NCBI RefSeq assembly: GCF_000336555.1 | Contig: NZ_KB375281.1 | Coordinates: 1,926,030 to 1,990,029 of the forward strand | DNA: 64,000 nucleotides | Origin: Afipia clevelandensis ATCC 49720 | Lineage (GTDB): Bacteria; Pseudomonadota; Alphaproteobacteria; Rhizobiales; Xanthobacteraceae | Direction: 5' to 3' | Shown here: positions 11,166 to 18,760 of the stretch, one piece after another | Numbering within the stretch: the stretch's first letter is position 1 | How the letters are laid out: each line of letters begins with the position of its first letter | Translations under genes and position numbers: made by a program | Notes under the pieces: model-generated | The model's database searches: none | The model's input: the letters and a program-made list of their open reading frames with translations, nothing else | What the model was told of the DNA's origin: nothing

Positions 11166-12047
11166 ATGCCCTCCGCCGAGATCGACGCGATCCGCGCCCT
11201 GTTGACGGCGAAAGCCCGGCCTGTCGGCTGGGCACAGCGGCGCGAACGCCTCGACGAGATCGGCTCGGTCTGGCCTGTGGCCGACGATATTGCGCTGACC
11301 AGCGTAGATGTGAACGGCGTGTCCGGGGAATGGTCGCTGGCGCCCGGCAGCGATACCTTGCGCGTGCTGCTGTTCTTCCACGGCGGCGGCTACTGCTCCG
11401 GCTCCATCAGGAGCCATCGCCGAATGGTGACCGAGGCCGGACGCGCGGCAAAAATCCGCACGCTGGCGCTCGGCTATCGCCTTGCACCGGAGCATCCGTT
11501 TCCGGCGGCGCTCGACGACGCCATGACCGCGTGGCGCTTTCTGCGTGCGGAAGGTTATGCGCCCTCGCACATCGCCATCGGGGGTGACAGCGCGGGCGGC
11601 AACCTCACCGCCGTGCTGATCAACGCTCTGCGCGCGGAAGGCGAACAACCGGCCTGCGCGTGGCTGGCGTCGCCCTGGACCGATCTCACCATGTCGGGCC
11701 AATCGCTTATCACGAAGGATGCGGTCGACCCGATCATCCACAAAGGCTATCTCGAAGAACTCGCCGATGCTTTCGTGCCTCCCGGTCTCGCGCGAAACGA
11801 CCCACGCATCTCGCCGCCGTTTGCCGGTCTAGATGGTTTTCCGCCGACGCTGGTTCAAGTCGGTTCGCACGAAACGCTGCTCGATGACGCGACACGTTTT
11901 GCGGCGGCGCTCGGCGCGGCGGATGTGGACGTGACGCTGGAAGTGTGGCCGCAGATGATCCACGCCTGGCCGCTGTGGAATGCGCATCTCGAACCCGGCC
12001 GCCGCGCGCTGGAACATGCCGGCGCATTCATCCGCCGCCATATCTAG
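11166..12047 (+). CDS. Alpha/beta hydrolase, hormone-sensitive-lipase-type esterase
   Basis: A 293-residue HSL (family IV) esterase expected to cleave short acyl esters. It has the oxyanion motif HGGG at residues 72-75, the nucleophile S142 in GGDSAGG and a His in QMIHAWPLW near 266; the acidic residue is probably in HETLLDD near 235-241. I start at ATG 11166 (MPSAEIDAIR), because the 47 codons in frame upstream do not resemble the family. It runs convergently toward the cupin and monooxygenase genes. A Baeyer-Villiger enzyme beside an esterase suggests a ketone-to-ester-to-acid route, which is inference. Confidence 0.88.
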   Translation: MPSAEIDAIRALLTAKARPVGWAQRRERLDEIGSVWPVADDIALTSVDVNGVSGEWSLAPGSDTLRVLLFFHGGGYCSGSIRSHRRMVTEAGRAAKIRTLALGYRLAPEHPFPAALDDAMTAWRFLRAEGYAPSHIAIGGDSAGGNLTAVLINALRAEGEQPACAWLASPWTDLTMSGQSLITKDAVDPIIHKGYLEELADAFVPPGLARNDPRISPPFAGLDGFPPTLVQVGSHETLLDDATRFAAALGAADVDVTLEVWPQMIHAWPLWNAHLEPGRRALEHAGAFIRRHI

Positions 12048-12053
12048 GCAGCG

Positions 12054-12485
12054 TTACTTCTGCAACACGGTGTTGACCGCGCCCTTCTCCACCATGTCGA
12101 TCACCAGCAGCTTCACGGGCTGGCTGCCCTTGTTGGCGCCGAAGTGCCATTGATCGACCGCCTCCACAATAAAATCGCCGGTCCTGAAGATTTCGGTCTT
12201 GCCGATATCGAGATTGGTGACCTCGATGGTTCCCGCCTGAACGTAACCATAACGCGGAAACGGATGCTTGTGCTTTGGCAACACCACGCCCGGCGGAATC
12301 TCGTAGGTCGAGACGATGACCTGCGCGTCCTTTTGCGGCAGCACGATGGGCTGGCCGCTCGATGTCCTGGTCGCCGACATCACCGGCAGGACCACCACCT
12401 TGTTTGTCACGCGCTGCGTGTCCGCATGGAGCGGCGATGCGATGAGCACCAGCCCGAGTGCAAGAAATTTCGCGGTGTTCTTCAT
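12054..12485 (-). CDS. Exported cupin-domain protein
   Basis: A 143-residue small beta-barrel protein. Residues 1-21 (MKNTAKFLALGLVLIASPLHA) look like a Sec signal peptide with an A-x-A-like cut, so the mature protein is probably periplasmic. The cupin part shows PKHKHPFPRYGYVQAG near residues 70-85, giving the His ligands and Gly of motif 1, and DQWHFGANKG near 111-120, which supplies the motif 2 His. It begins 7 bases after the monooxygenase stop and is likely co-transcribed with it. Its function is unknown; small secreted cupins of this kind have no assigned reaction. Confidence 0.8.
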   Translation of the reverse strand: MKNTAKFLALGLVLIASPLHADTQRVTNKVVVLPVMSATRTSSGQPIVLPQKDAQVIVSTYEIPPGVVLPKHKHPFPRYGYVQAGTIEVTNLDIGKTEIFRTGDFIVEAVDQWHFGANKGSQPVKLLVIDMVEKGAVNTVLQK

Positions 12486-12492
12486 GCCACGC

Positions 12493-13983
12493 TCACTCGT
12501 ACACCATCACGCCGTCATCGACCTTGCCGAGGCGGAGCGAGACGATGTCCAGCGCGTAGTTCTGATAGAGCTTCCACGGCCGCTTCGAGCCCTGCTTGGG
12601 CATCTTCGCCACCGAGCGCTGCACATAGCCCGAGGTGAAATCGAGCCAGTTCTCCTGCTGCACTTCGGGATCGGTGTTCCGCGGGGTGCACTGCCTGTAG
12701 CCGTGCCTGTCCATGTAATTGATAAGGCGGCAGACATATTCGCAGGTGAGATCGCACTTCAGCGTCCACGACGCATTGGTGTAGCCGAAGGACGAAGCCA
12801 TGTTCGGCACATCCGAATACATCATACCCTTGTAGTTCAGCGTCTGCGCGAAATCGACTGCGCGGCCGTCGACGCTGACCTGCATGCCCCCTAACACCTG
12901 CAAATTCAGCCCCGTCGCTGTGACGATCAGATCGGCCTCGAGTTCGCTGCCGTCCGACAGACGAATGCCGCTCGGCGTGAAGGTGTCGATGGTGCTGGTC
13001 ACCACCGAGGCGCGGCCCTCCTTGATCGACTTGAACAGGTCGCCGTCCGGCACCAGACACAGCCGCTGCTGCCAGGGATTGTAGCGCGGGGTGAAATGCG
13101 TGCCGATGTCGTAATCCGGGCCGAGCGCGTGACGCACGCCGCCCAAAATCAACTGCTTGGCGCGCTCCGGCTTGCGGCGGCAGAGCTGGAAGAAATACAT
13201 GCCGAACAGCACATTGCGCCAGCGGATCGCATGATAGGCGAGCTTGGCCGGCAGCTTCTCGCGCAGCTTGTTGGCGAGCGCATCTTCCGCGGGCCGCGCC
13301 ACCACATAGGTCGGCGAACGCTGCAGCATGGTAACGTGGGTAGCGGTCTTGGCCATTTCCGGCACCAGCGTCACGGCGGTGGCGCCGGAGCCAATCACCA
13401 CCACGCGCTTGCCGGCATAGTCGATATCGCTGGTCCACTTCTGCGGATGGGCGATGCGGCCCTTGAATGTATCTGCGCCGGGAAACTCCGGTGCATAGCC
13501 GCCCTCATAGGAGTAATAGCCGCTGCACATGAACAGGAAGCCGCAGGTAAACTGCACGCGCTCTTTGTCCGGACCCCGCTCTGCTTCCACCGTCCAGCGC
13601 GAATCCTTCGACGACCACGACGCGCTTTTGACCTGATGGCTGAAACGAATCTTGCTGTCTATGCCGTTCTCGCGCGCCGTCTCGCGCACGTAGTTCAGAA
13701 TACGCGGCCCGTCGGCAATCGCCTTGGCCTCGGTCCACGGCTTGAACGAATAGCCGAGCGTGTACATGTCGCTGTCGGAGCGGATGCCGGGATAGCGGAA
13801 CAGATCCCAGGTGCCGCCGATGGCCTCGCGCCCTTCGAGGATCGCGTAGCTCTTGCCCGGGCAATTCTTCTGCAGGTGATAACCCGCGCCGATGCCGGAC
13901 AGGCCCGCGCCGACGATCAGCACATCCACATGCGTCGCGCCGGTGTTTGAAACAGTTTTGGACATTTTTGCTTCGGCCTGCAT
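12493..13983 (-). CDS. Flavin-containing Baeyer-Villiger-type monooxygenase
   Basis: A 496-residue FAD/NADPH monooxygenase that inserts oxygen next to a ketone or oxidises a heteroatom. The N-terminal FAD motif is VGAGLSGIGAG near residue 25. The Baeyer-Villiger fingerprint FxGxxxHxxxW is present as FKGRIAHPQKW near residues 173-183, directly followed by the NADPH motif GSGATA. The start at ATG 13983 is set by a GGGAGAAAACA site just upstream, and an ATG six codons further in is possible. It heads a two-gene unit with the cupin. The low-complexity repeat region upstream (13984-15102) separates it from the DprA-like islet. Confidence 0.9.
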   Translation of the reverse strand: MQAEAKMSKTVSNTGATHVDVLIVGAGLSGIGAGYHLQKNCPGKSYAILEGREAIGGTWDLFRYPGIRSDSDMYTLGYSFKPWTEAKAIADGPRILNYVRETARENGIDSKIRFSHQVKSASWSSKDSRWTVEAERGPDKERVQFTCGFLFMCSGYYSYEGGYAPEFPGADTFKGRIAHPQKWTSDIDYAGKRVVVIGSGATAVTLVPEMAKTATHVTMLQRSPTYVVARPAEDALANKLREKLPAKLAYHAIRWRNVLFGMYFFQLCRRKPERAKQLILGGVRHALGPDYDIGTHFTPRYNPWQQRLCLVPDGDLFKSIKEGRASVVTSTIDTFTPSGIRLSDGSELEADLIVTATGLNLQVLGGMQVSVDGRAVDFAQTLNYKGMMYSDVPNMASSFGYTNASWTLKCDLTCEYVCRLINYMDRHGYRQCTPRNTDPEVQQENWLDFTSGYVQRSVAKMPKQGSKRPWKLYQNYALDIVSLRLGKVDDGVMVYE

Positions 13984-14068
13984 TGTTTTCTCCCTTAAGC
14001 CGACTCTGCGCGCAGGCGCGCTGCGATGCAACCTGATTGGCGTATCCGGTCGCGAGATTCTTCTCCGC

Positions 14069-14101
14069 GTCGTCTCCGCGCAGGCGGGGACCCATAATCC
14101 C
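14069..14101. repeat. Half-copy of palindromic repeat family C
   Basis: GTCGTCTCCGCGCAGGCGGG followed by GACCCATAATCC matches one arm of the full element at 35476-35611. Only a single arm is present here, so it is a decayed or partial copy. Confidence 0.7.
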
Positions 14102-14135
14102 TGCGCTACCAGCATTGCCGCGATGTCCCGAATTC

Positions 14136-14207
14136 GTCATGGCCGGGCCTGACCCGGCCATCCATCTTTCTCGAGTGATGGATACGCGGGTCAAGCCCGC
14201 GTATGAC
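14136..14207. repeat. Palindromic repeat family B, copy 1
   Basis: Two small hairpins, GGCCGGGCCTGACCCGGCC and ACGCGGGTCAAGCCCGCGT, sit between GTCAT and ATGAC ends. The layout matches the copy at 36547-36636, whose arms pair in the same way. Confidence 0.75.
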
Positions 14208-14409
14208 GATTGTGGGCGAGGCAGCATCGTGCGCGCGCTCCACGCATCCGGATTCGATTTTCAAACAACTCGCATTACAGATGTGCGTGATCATCCCTGT
14301 TCTTTACGGCGCGGGCGCGCCGGAGGCACTTTTGCACGAACGGGCAACAGCCCGCGCGTGAATTGCATCCCTGCCCTCACAAGAGGGCGCGCGGAACGCC
14401 GGATGCTCA

Positions 14410-14841
14410 AGCGCATCCGCAGCCTCATGCGCAATGAAAACAAGCGCACGAGTTAGTCACCACGAAGCGCCGGACACATCCGGCGTTCCGCACGCAATGG
14501 TTTACGGCTTGCTTCGTGCTCTCCCCGGTGAACGATGCTATGTCACCGCATCCCTGCTGAGGGTTTCCGCCTCCGGTTGGAAGCGGCTCTCTGCCGGACT
14601 GGCGCCAGCTTCGGGCGTCAGGACCACACGACTTGGGCCGTCCGCGACAGCGTGGTCGTCAGCCTTCGCGCACGCCGCTCACACGCCTCCGGACGTTGCG
14701 CACGCCCTTGCGGGTGCGTGCGCGCGATCCGGGCTTGCGCCCTGCGACCTCGCTCCGGCCTGACGCTGCCGCGTCCACCGCATCCCGCCCCGCGTATCGT
14801 GACGATCGCGAGCCGCCCCTCTGTGGGACGGGATAGATAGG
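14410..14841. repeat. Degenerate copy of a large intergenic repeat seen in Bradyrhizobiaceae
   Basis: The stretch from CGCATGCGCAATGAAAACAAG-like sequence near 14425 through CGCCGGACACATCCGGCGTT near 14470 to CCCCTCTGTGGGACGGGATA near 14815 agrees, from memory, with a roughly 450-550-base dispersed element found many times in Bradyrhizobium, Afipia and Nitrobacter genomes. Open frames run through it on both strands, but none has a plausible start or protein-like composition, so I call no gene. I see no transposase. Copy number in this genome cannot be judged from one window. Confidence 0.55.
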
Positions 14842-15102
14842 AATATATACCTTGTGACAAGTTAGTCAAGGGCAGTCCTCGCTCGGCTGCACGACGGCGG
14901 TTTTCATTATCCTCGGAATTCTGGCTTTGACCCGAAATTTCAACCATTTGTTAACAGATTCATACACAATCTGGCTCTTGCAATCGTTTGATTCTATTAT
15001 TGAAATTCTGACATTTGCATAAGTTCTTGTTTTGTTCTATGGAACAAAGATGTAAGGCCACGATCTTTCCCTAGGCGACGAATGAACAACTAGGTTCTGG
15101 CG
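14842..15102. other. AT-rich leader in front of the DprA-like islet
   Basis: Base composition changes sharply near 14840: the sequence becomes AT-rich and stays so to about 16650. This marks the left edge of the islet. No tRNA, integrase or direct repeat was found here. The only structured element is the palindrome at 15031-15048. Confidence 0.5.
15031..15048. promoter_or_regulatory. Perfect palindrome upstream of the DprA-like gene
   Basis: TTTGTTC and GAACAAA flank the 4-base spacer TATG, about 55 bases before the ATG at 15103. This could be a repressor operator over the promoter; TTGCAT at 15015 and TATGGA at 15038 are weak -35/-10 candidates with a 17-base spacer. No regulator gene lies in the islet. 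Confidence 0.35.
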
Positions 15103-16020
15103 ATGAGCGCATTGCCACTCTTCAACGATGAATTTCGACCAATCTCGCCTTGGCGGGAAATGGGGGCGTATGAAGCGCTTTGGAATTCTGAAAGCTCTTC
15201 ATTCAAATCCATTGCCGAAACATTTGCACGCACCAAAAATTTGCTTCCTTCCGATCTTATCGAGCCTACCTTTTCGGCTGAGCTAGCTGCAAAAGCTGAC
15301 TCGGCTATCAAGGCTTTCTGCAAGCAGTCGTACGGCATTCGCGTTCACGGCGAAGTAGAGTACCCAGAGCGGTTAAGGGAAGCCAAGCATCCTGTAGAGT
15401 TACTTTATTTTCAGGGACTTTGGGCGCTTACGGAAACACCGAGCGTTGCCATTGTCGGCACACGCAGTCCCTCAGAAGACAGCATAAAACGGACACGCCA
15501 AATTACAAAAGCCTTAGTCGAGAAAGGTTTCACGATCGTTTCTGGGCTCGCGAAGGGAATAGATCGCGCGGCCCACACAAGCGCTATCGAATTTGGCGGT
15601 TGGACTATAGCGGTTATTGGGACGCCGCTTTCTATGGCGTATCCAAAGGAACACAGCGACCTTCAATTTGAAATTGCAAAAAATCATCTGCTAATTTCGC
15701 AGGTACCCGTGGTCTCGTATCCAAAAATGAAATTCACCAAAAAGAGATTGTTCTTTCCGGAGCGAAACGTAACGATGAGCGCGCTGACGCAAGCGACCAT
15801 TATTATCGAAGCAGGGAATACTTCTGGAACGCTAACTCAAGCGCGCGCCGCTATTGAGCAGGGCCGAAAACTCTTTATCTTAAACAGTTCATTTGAGAAG
15901 GCAGATCTAACCTGGCCTGAGAAATTTGCCGCCAAAGGTGCCATTCGTGTCAGATCTATTAATGACATCTTGGATAATTTAGATGCGCCTGACTCGAATC
16001 GACAACACCCAGCGACATGA
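15103..16020 (+). CDS. DprA/Smf-like Rossmann-fold protein
   Basis: A 305-residue protein with a full DprA core: VAIVGTRSPSE at 115-125, SGLAKGIDRAAH at 147-158, IGTPLSMAYPKEH at 172-184, FFPERN at 217-222 and IIIEAGNTSGTLTQA at 233-247. It lacks the C-terminal winged helix of housekeeping DprA, and the surrounding DNA is AT-rich, unlike all neighbours, so it is probably an acquired accessory paralogue and not the natural-transformation dprA. Its frame overlaps the next gene, a phosphoribosyltransferase, by 38 bases. DprA-fold proteins bind single-stranded DNA or, in related families, nucleotides. I infer a joint role with the PRTase, possibly in anti-phage defence, but nothing in the sequence proves it. 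Confidence 0.85.
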   Translation: MSALPLFNDEFRPISPWREMGAYEALWNSESSSFKSIAETFARTKNLLPSDLIEPTFSAELAAKADSAIKAFCKQSYGIRVHGEVEYPERLREAKHPVELLYFQGLWALTETPSVAIVGTRSPSEDSIKRTRQITKALVEKGFTIVSGLAKGIDRAAHTSAIEFGGWTIAVIGTPLSMAYPKEHSDLQFEIAKNHLLISQVPVVSYPKMKFTKKRLFFPERNVTMSALTQATIIIEAGNTSGTLTQARAAIEQGRKLFILNSSFEKADLTWPEKFAAKGAIRVRSINDILDNLDAPDSNRQHPAT

Positions 16021-16651
16021 CCATCGATTCTTAGAGGACAATGATGATTGCGCATTCCTCGGCGAATTTACTGCTCGCCAAGGCTTTGACTTTAGCGAAA
16101 CGAATAAGCAGATTCACAATCTAAAAATACCGCCGTCCAAAGCGCGCGAACAACCATTCAAACAAACCTACAAAAATCGAGCAATAAATTTCTGGGCTAA
16201 TAAACTCCGTTTAGCCGTTCCATTGGGATCGTTGCCTAACGCTACATGGATTCCGGTGCCTTGCAGCAAACTGGCAGATCATCCCGATCACGACGACAGA
16301 CTAGCAACTGTTCTACGAACGTATGACTCGCAGAGAATTCTTGACGTTCGAAAACTCGTTAAATGTAATGCCAATCGCGAAGCCGCCCATAACTTAGACG
16401 GCGGCCGCCCGACACCCGAATCTCTCAAAGAAGCATTCGAAATTGACACAACCCTACAATTGGACGGCATCAACGAAGTCGTTATTTTCGATGACGTAAT
16501 AACGCGCGGCGCATCTTTTAAAGCTATGACTTCGATACTGCGTGAAGCACTCCCTAAAACTAACTTCCGAGGAATTTTTCTCGCTCGAACAGTTCATCTG
16601 CAAGAGCAAGACCCTTTCGCTGGTTTTGAAGAAGTCGATCTTAACAATTGA
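15983..16651 (+). CDS. Phosphoribosyltransferase-like protein (ComF/PRTase type) paired with the DprA-like gene
   Basis: A 222-residue protein with a type I PRTase core. The PRPP-binding motif is VVIFDDVITRGAS at residues 166-178 (D170, D171, T174, R175), and IPVPCSK at 90-96 precedes HPDHDDR, as in the pyrophosphate-loop region. The N-terminus includes DDCAFLGEFTARQGFDFSETN (22-41, first 20 residues quoted in part), with no Cys-rich zinc finger, unlike canonical ComF. The ATG at 15983 lies inside the upstream gene; ATGs at 16041 and 16044 have an AGAGGA site but are in another frame and give only a short peptide. Its base composition is low in GC, like its partner's. Confidence 0.8.
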   Translation: MRLTRIDNTQRHDHRFLEDNDDCAFLGEFTARQGFDFSETNKQIHNLKIPPSKAREQPFKQTYKNRAINFWANKLRLAVPLGSLPNATWIPVPCSKLADHPDHDDRLATVLRTYDSQRILDVRKLVKCNANREAAHNLDGGRPTPESLKEAFEIDTTLQLDGINEVVIFDDVITRGASFKAMTSILREALPKTNFRGIFLARTVHLQEQDPFAGFEEVDLNN

Positions 16652-16694
16652 GTTAGCCCGCTAGACAGCTTGTCGATCGAGAACGCGTTCGCCC

Positions 16695-17651
16695 TCACAC
16701 CACCGCATTGCTCGGCGTCGGGCGATCGTGAATCTGCTGGCCGAACAGGCTACCGACAAGTTCGACCACCGTGCGTGCGGAGAGGCCGCGATTATCCAGA
16801 AACGGATTGAGCTCGACCAGATCGAGCGAGCGCACCAGCCCTGAATCCTGCAGCATCTCCATGACCAGATGCGCCTCGCGATAGGTCGCCCCGCCCGAAA
16901 CAGTGGTGCCGACGCCGGGCGCAGACACCGGATCGAGAAAATCCACATCGAGCGAGACATGCAGCACGCCGTTTCGCGCGCTCACCCGCTCGATGAATTC
17001 GCGGATCAGGACGCCGACGCCGAACTCGTCGATCCGCCGCATGTCCGCGATCCAGACATCGCGCTGGCCGAGCAATTCCTTTTCTAATCTGTCCACCGAG
17101 CGCAGGCCGAGCAGGCCCAACTGGCGCGGCGCAATCGGCGAGCGCAGCGCGCGCGGCAGCAGATCGTCCAGCCCCGGCTCGCCGCACAGGAACGCGCCGG
17201 ACATGCCGTGCATGTTGCCGGTGATCGTGGTCGCGGGCGTGTTGTAATCGGCATGGGCGTCCAGCCAGAGCACGAACAGCTCCCGCCCCTGCGCATGCCA
17301 GTGCCTTGCCACGCCGGAGACCGACCCCATCGACAGCGAATGATCGCCGCCGAGAAACACCGGGATCGCGCCGGACTTTGCCATCGCGTAGGCGCGCTGC
17401 GCGGTCTCGCCGGTCCAGGCCTTGATCTCGCGGTAATGCTTCGCGTTCGGCGGCGGCGCTTCATCGGTGAATGTCAGTTCGCGGCGCAGGATATCGCCGT
17501 GATCCGTGACGCTGAAATCGAGGCTTTCCAGCAGCGGCACGATGCCCGCCGTGCGCAGCGCCGCCGGCCCCATCAGCGCGCCCTTCTGCGAGGCACCCAC
17601 TTCAATCGGCACGCCGAGCAGCGCGATGTCTTTGGGATAGGAATCTGTCAC
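16695..17651 (-). CDS. rocF: Arginase
   Basis: It hydrolyses L-arginine to ornithine and urea with two Mn ions. The 318-residue protein shows all ureohydrolase metal motifs: GGDHS at 101-105, DAHAD at 131-135 and SLDVDFLDP at 233-241. SGGATYREA near 250 fits arginase better than agmatinase. The start is GTG at 17651 with GAGG about eight bases upstream. Transcription converges on the DprA-like islet, whose end lies 43 bases beyond the stop. No ornithine cyclodeaminase is next to it in the window. Confidence 0.92.
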   Translation of the reverse strand: MTDSYPKDIALLGVPIEVGASQKGALMGPAALRTAGIVPLLESLDFSVTDHGDILRRELTFTDEAPPPNAKHYREIKAWTGETAQRAYAMAKSGAIPVFLGGDHSLSMGSVSGVARHWHAQGRELFVLWLDAHADYNTPATTITGNMHGMSGAFLCGEPGLDDLLPRALRSPIAPRQLGLLGLRSVDRLEKELLGQRDVWIADMRRIDEFGVGVLIREFIERVSARNGVLHVSLDVDFLDPVSAPGVGTTVSGGATYREAHLVMEMLQDSGLVRSLDLVELNPFLDNRGLSARTVVELVGSLFGQQIHDRPTPSNAVV

Positions 17652-17738
17652 GGCGGCCTCGCTGAGACTGAGAGCGGCGGAACCCTGCCGTCAGTCTATC
17701 GGGATTCGTTCACGGCGCTATGTCACCCCAACGCAAAA

Positions 17739-17760
17739 AGCCCCGGAGCGATCCGGGGCT
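17739..17760 (-). terminator. Rho-independent terminator downstream of cspA
   Basis: On the minus strand AGCCCCGGA and TCCGGGGCT pair in a 9-base stem around a 4-base loop, followed by a T-rich tract (TTTTTGCG). The hairpin core is the same as that at 18680-18707. Confidence 0.85.
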
Positions 17761-17770
17761 TGGTGACAAT

Positions 17771-17870
17771 CCGTTTCAGTACATCCGTGAAACAGGTCGT
17801 GAAGTTCTCTTCCCTGAAGGAAGCGGTCAGCCGTTCCGGTACATCCGCGAAACGGCCGTCCTGAACTTCT
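17771..17870. repeat. Imperfect tandem pair of about 39-base hairpin units in the cspA 3' region
   Basis: Unit 1 (17771-17808) and unit 2 (17831-17870) are 60 bases apart and share CCGTT.C.GTACATCCG.GAAAC, then GTC, then TGAA.TTCT. Each can fold: GTTTCA with TGAAAC in unit 1, CCGTT with AACGG in unit 2. They lie between the cspA stop and its terminator, so they would be in the 3' part of that transcript. Confidence 0.6.
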
Positions 17871-17911
17871 GCGTGACGCATCGCCCTCTCCGGGCGGCGC
17901 GTCATCGGATC

Positions 17912-18121
17912 TCAGAGGAGCGACAGATTTTCAGCGCTGGTCTTGCCGCGCATCTTGTCGGTCTTGGCCTCAAAGGAAACCTTCTGTCCTTCGGCAAGGC
18001 CGGTCAGGCCAGCACGCTCGACAGCGCTGATGTGAACGAACACATCGGTGCCGCCATCGCTCGGCTGAATGAAACCAAAGCCCTTTTGGCCGTTGAACCA
18101 CTTAACAGTACCAGTCGTCAT
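17912..18121 (-). CDS. Cold-shock protein (CspA family)
   Basis: A 69-residue single-stranded nucleic-acid-binding protein that melts RNA structure. It contains RNP1 KGFGFI and RNP2 VFVHISA, with GTVKWFN at the start, matching the usual length and fold. I start at ATG 18121, preceded by AAGGATTG; a TTG three codons upstream is less likely. A 270-base gap to the divergent small gene allows a long 5' leader, as is common for cold-shock genes, but I cannot identify a thermosensor. The 3' region carries two hairpin units and a terminator. Confidence 0.95.
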   Translation of the reverse strand: MTTGTVKWFNGQKGFGFIQPSDGGTDVFVHISAVERAGLTGLAEGQKVSFEAKTDKMRGKTSAENLSLL

Positions 18122-18397
18122 AACAAACAATCCTTAACGCGCGTACATGCGCAACTCCGCACGACGTCGCGCGAAGCAAATCCAATCTAGCGATGTCTTT
18201 GGATAAGGAGCCGAGGGGACTGAAAGTCCAAAAGGGCGCTTTAACAAAAGCTGTGCCGCAAATCGAATACCATGCGTTTAACAGGTATCGGCGCAAGTGC
18301 AAGGACTGAATTGTGTTCGTTTGAAGATGAGGCCTCGTTTGGCGTCGAATCGTGCCTATATATGTGAACGATATCAATGTTCTCAGAAAGGCGACCG

Positions 18398-18637
18398 ATG
18401 ACAAAACAGCCGAGCGCCACTCAGATTGCCCGCGCCGAACGGATGCGCATTGCCGCCAAGGAAGGCGCCGAGGCCCGCGCCGTTTTCGCCGCACGCGATG
18501 TCGCGATCCGCAAGAACATGGACCGGCTGAAGGCCTTGCGCCTCGCCAAGGAAGCGGAAGACGCCGCGCTCGCTCCGGCTGAACCGGCGCCGAAGAAGAA
18601 ACGTGTTGCCAAGAAGAAGGTGCTGGCCGAGACCTGA
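18398..18637 (+). CDS. Small basic protein of unknown function
   Basis: A 79-residue protein rich in Ala, Lys and Arg. The first 60 residues look like one long amphipathic helix, and the C-terminus is a Lys-rich tail (PKKKRVAKKKVLAE) like nucleic-acid-binding histone-like tails. ATG 18398 has AGAAAGG about eight bases upstream; an ATG 7 codons earlier has none. It is followed 42 bases later by a strong terminator, so it is a single-gene unit. I do not recognise a characterised family, and DNA or RNA binding is only suggested by charge. Confidence 0.7.
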   Translation: MTKQPSATQIARAERMRIAAKEGAEARAVFAARDVAIRKNMDRLKALRLAKEAEDAALAPAEPAPKKKRVAKKKVLAET

Positions 18638-18679
18638 CGGGTCATGCTGCATCATGCGCGCGACATGAGACGCGCAGTA

Positions 18680-18707
18680 AAAAGCCCCGGAGCGATCCGG
18701 GGCTTTT
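18680..18707 (+). terminator. Rho-independent terminator, possibly bidirectional
   Basis: AAAAGCCCCGGA and TCCGGGGCTTTT form a 12-base stem with loop GCGA, followed by a T-rich run on the plus strand. It ends the small basic gene, and the A run on the left would serve ahcY-side transcription from the other strand. Confidence 0.85.
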
Positions 18708-18760
18708 GTGTTTCTGTCTGTTGTCATGGCCGGGTCTGTTCAGACATTGACAGCCATCTC

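Noticed and set aside
14434-14763. 109-codon open frame in the repeat gap
   Set aside because: It falls inside the large degenerate intergenic repeat. I see no ribosome-binding site, and the product is Ala/Arg/Ser-rich with no recognisable domain.
15031-15048. LexA box in front of the DprA-like gene
   Set aside because: The half-site order and spacing (GTTC-N4-GAAC) do not match the alphaproteobacterial direct repeat GTTC-N7-GTTC, so I list it only as an unspecified palindrome.
15103-16020. Housekeeping dprA for natural transformation
   Set aside because: The product lacks the C-terminal winged helix, and the base composition differs from the neighbours. The pairing with a PRTase fits an accessory module better.
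16041-16140. Alternative start at ATG 16041/16044 for the phosphoribosyltransferase
   Set aside because: These ATGs have a good AGAGGA site but are in a different frame and reach a stop after about 30 codons.
17723-17905. 60-codon open frame downstream of cspA on the minus strand
   Set aside because: It runs through the two hairpin units and ends in the terminator stem, so structure rather than coding explains it.
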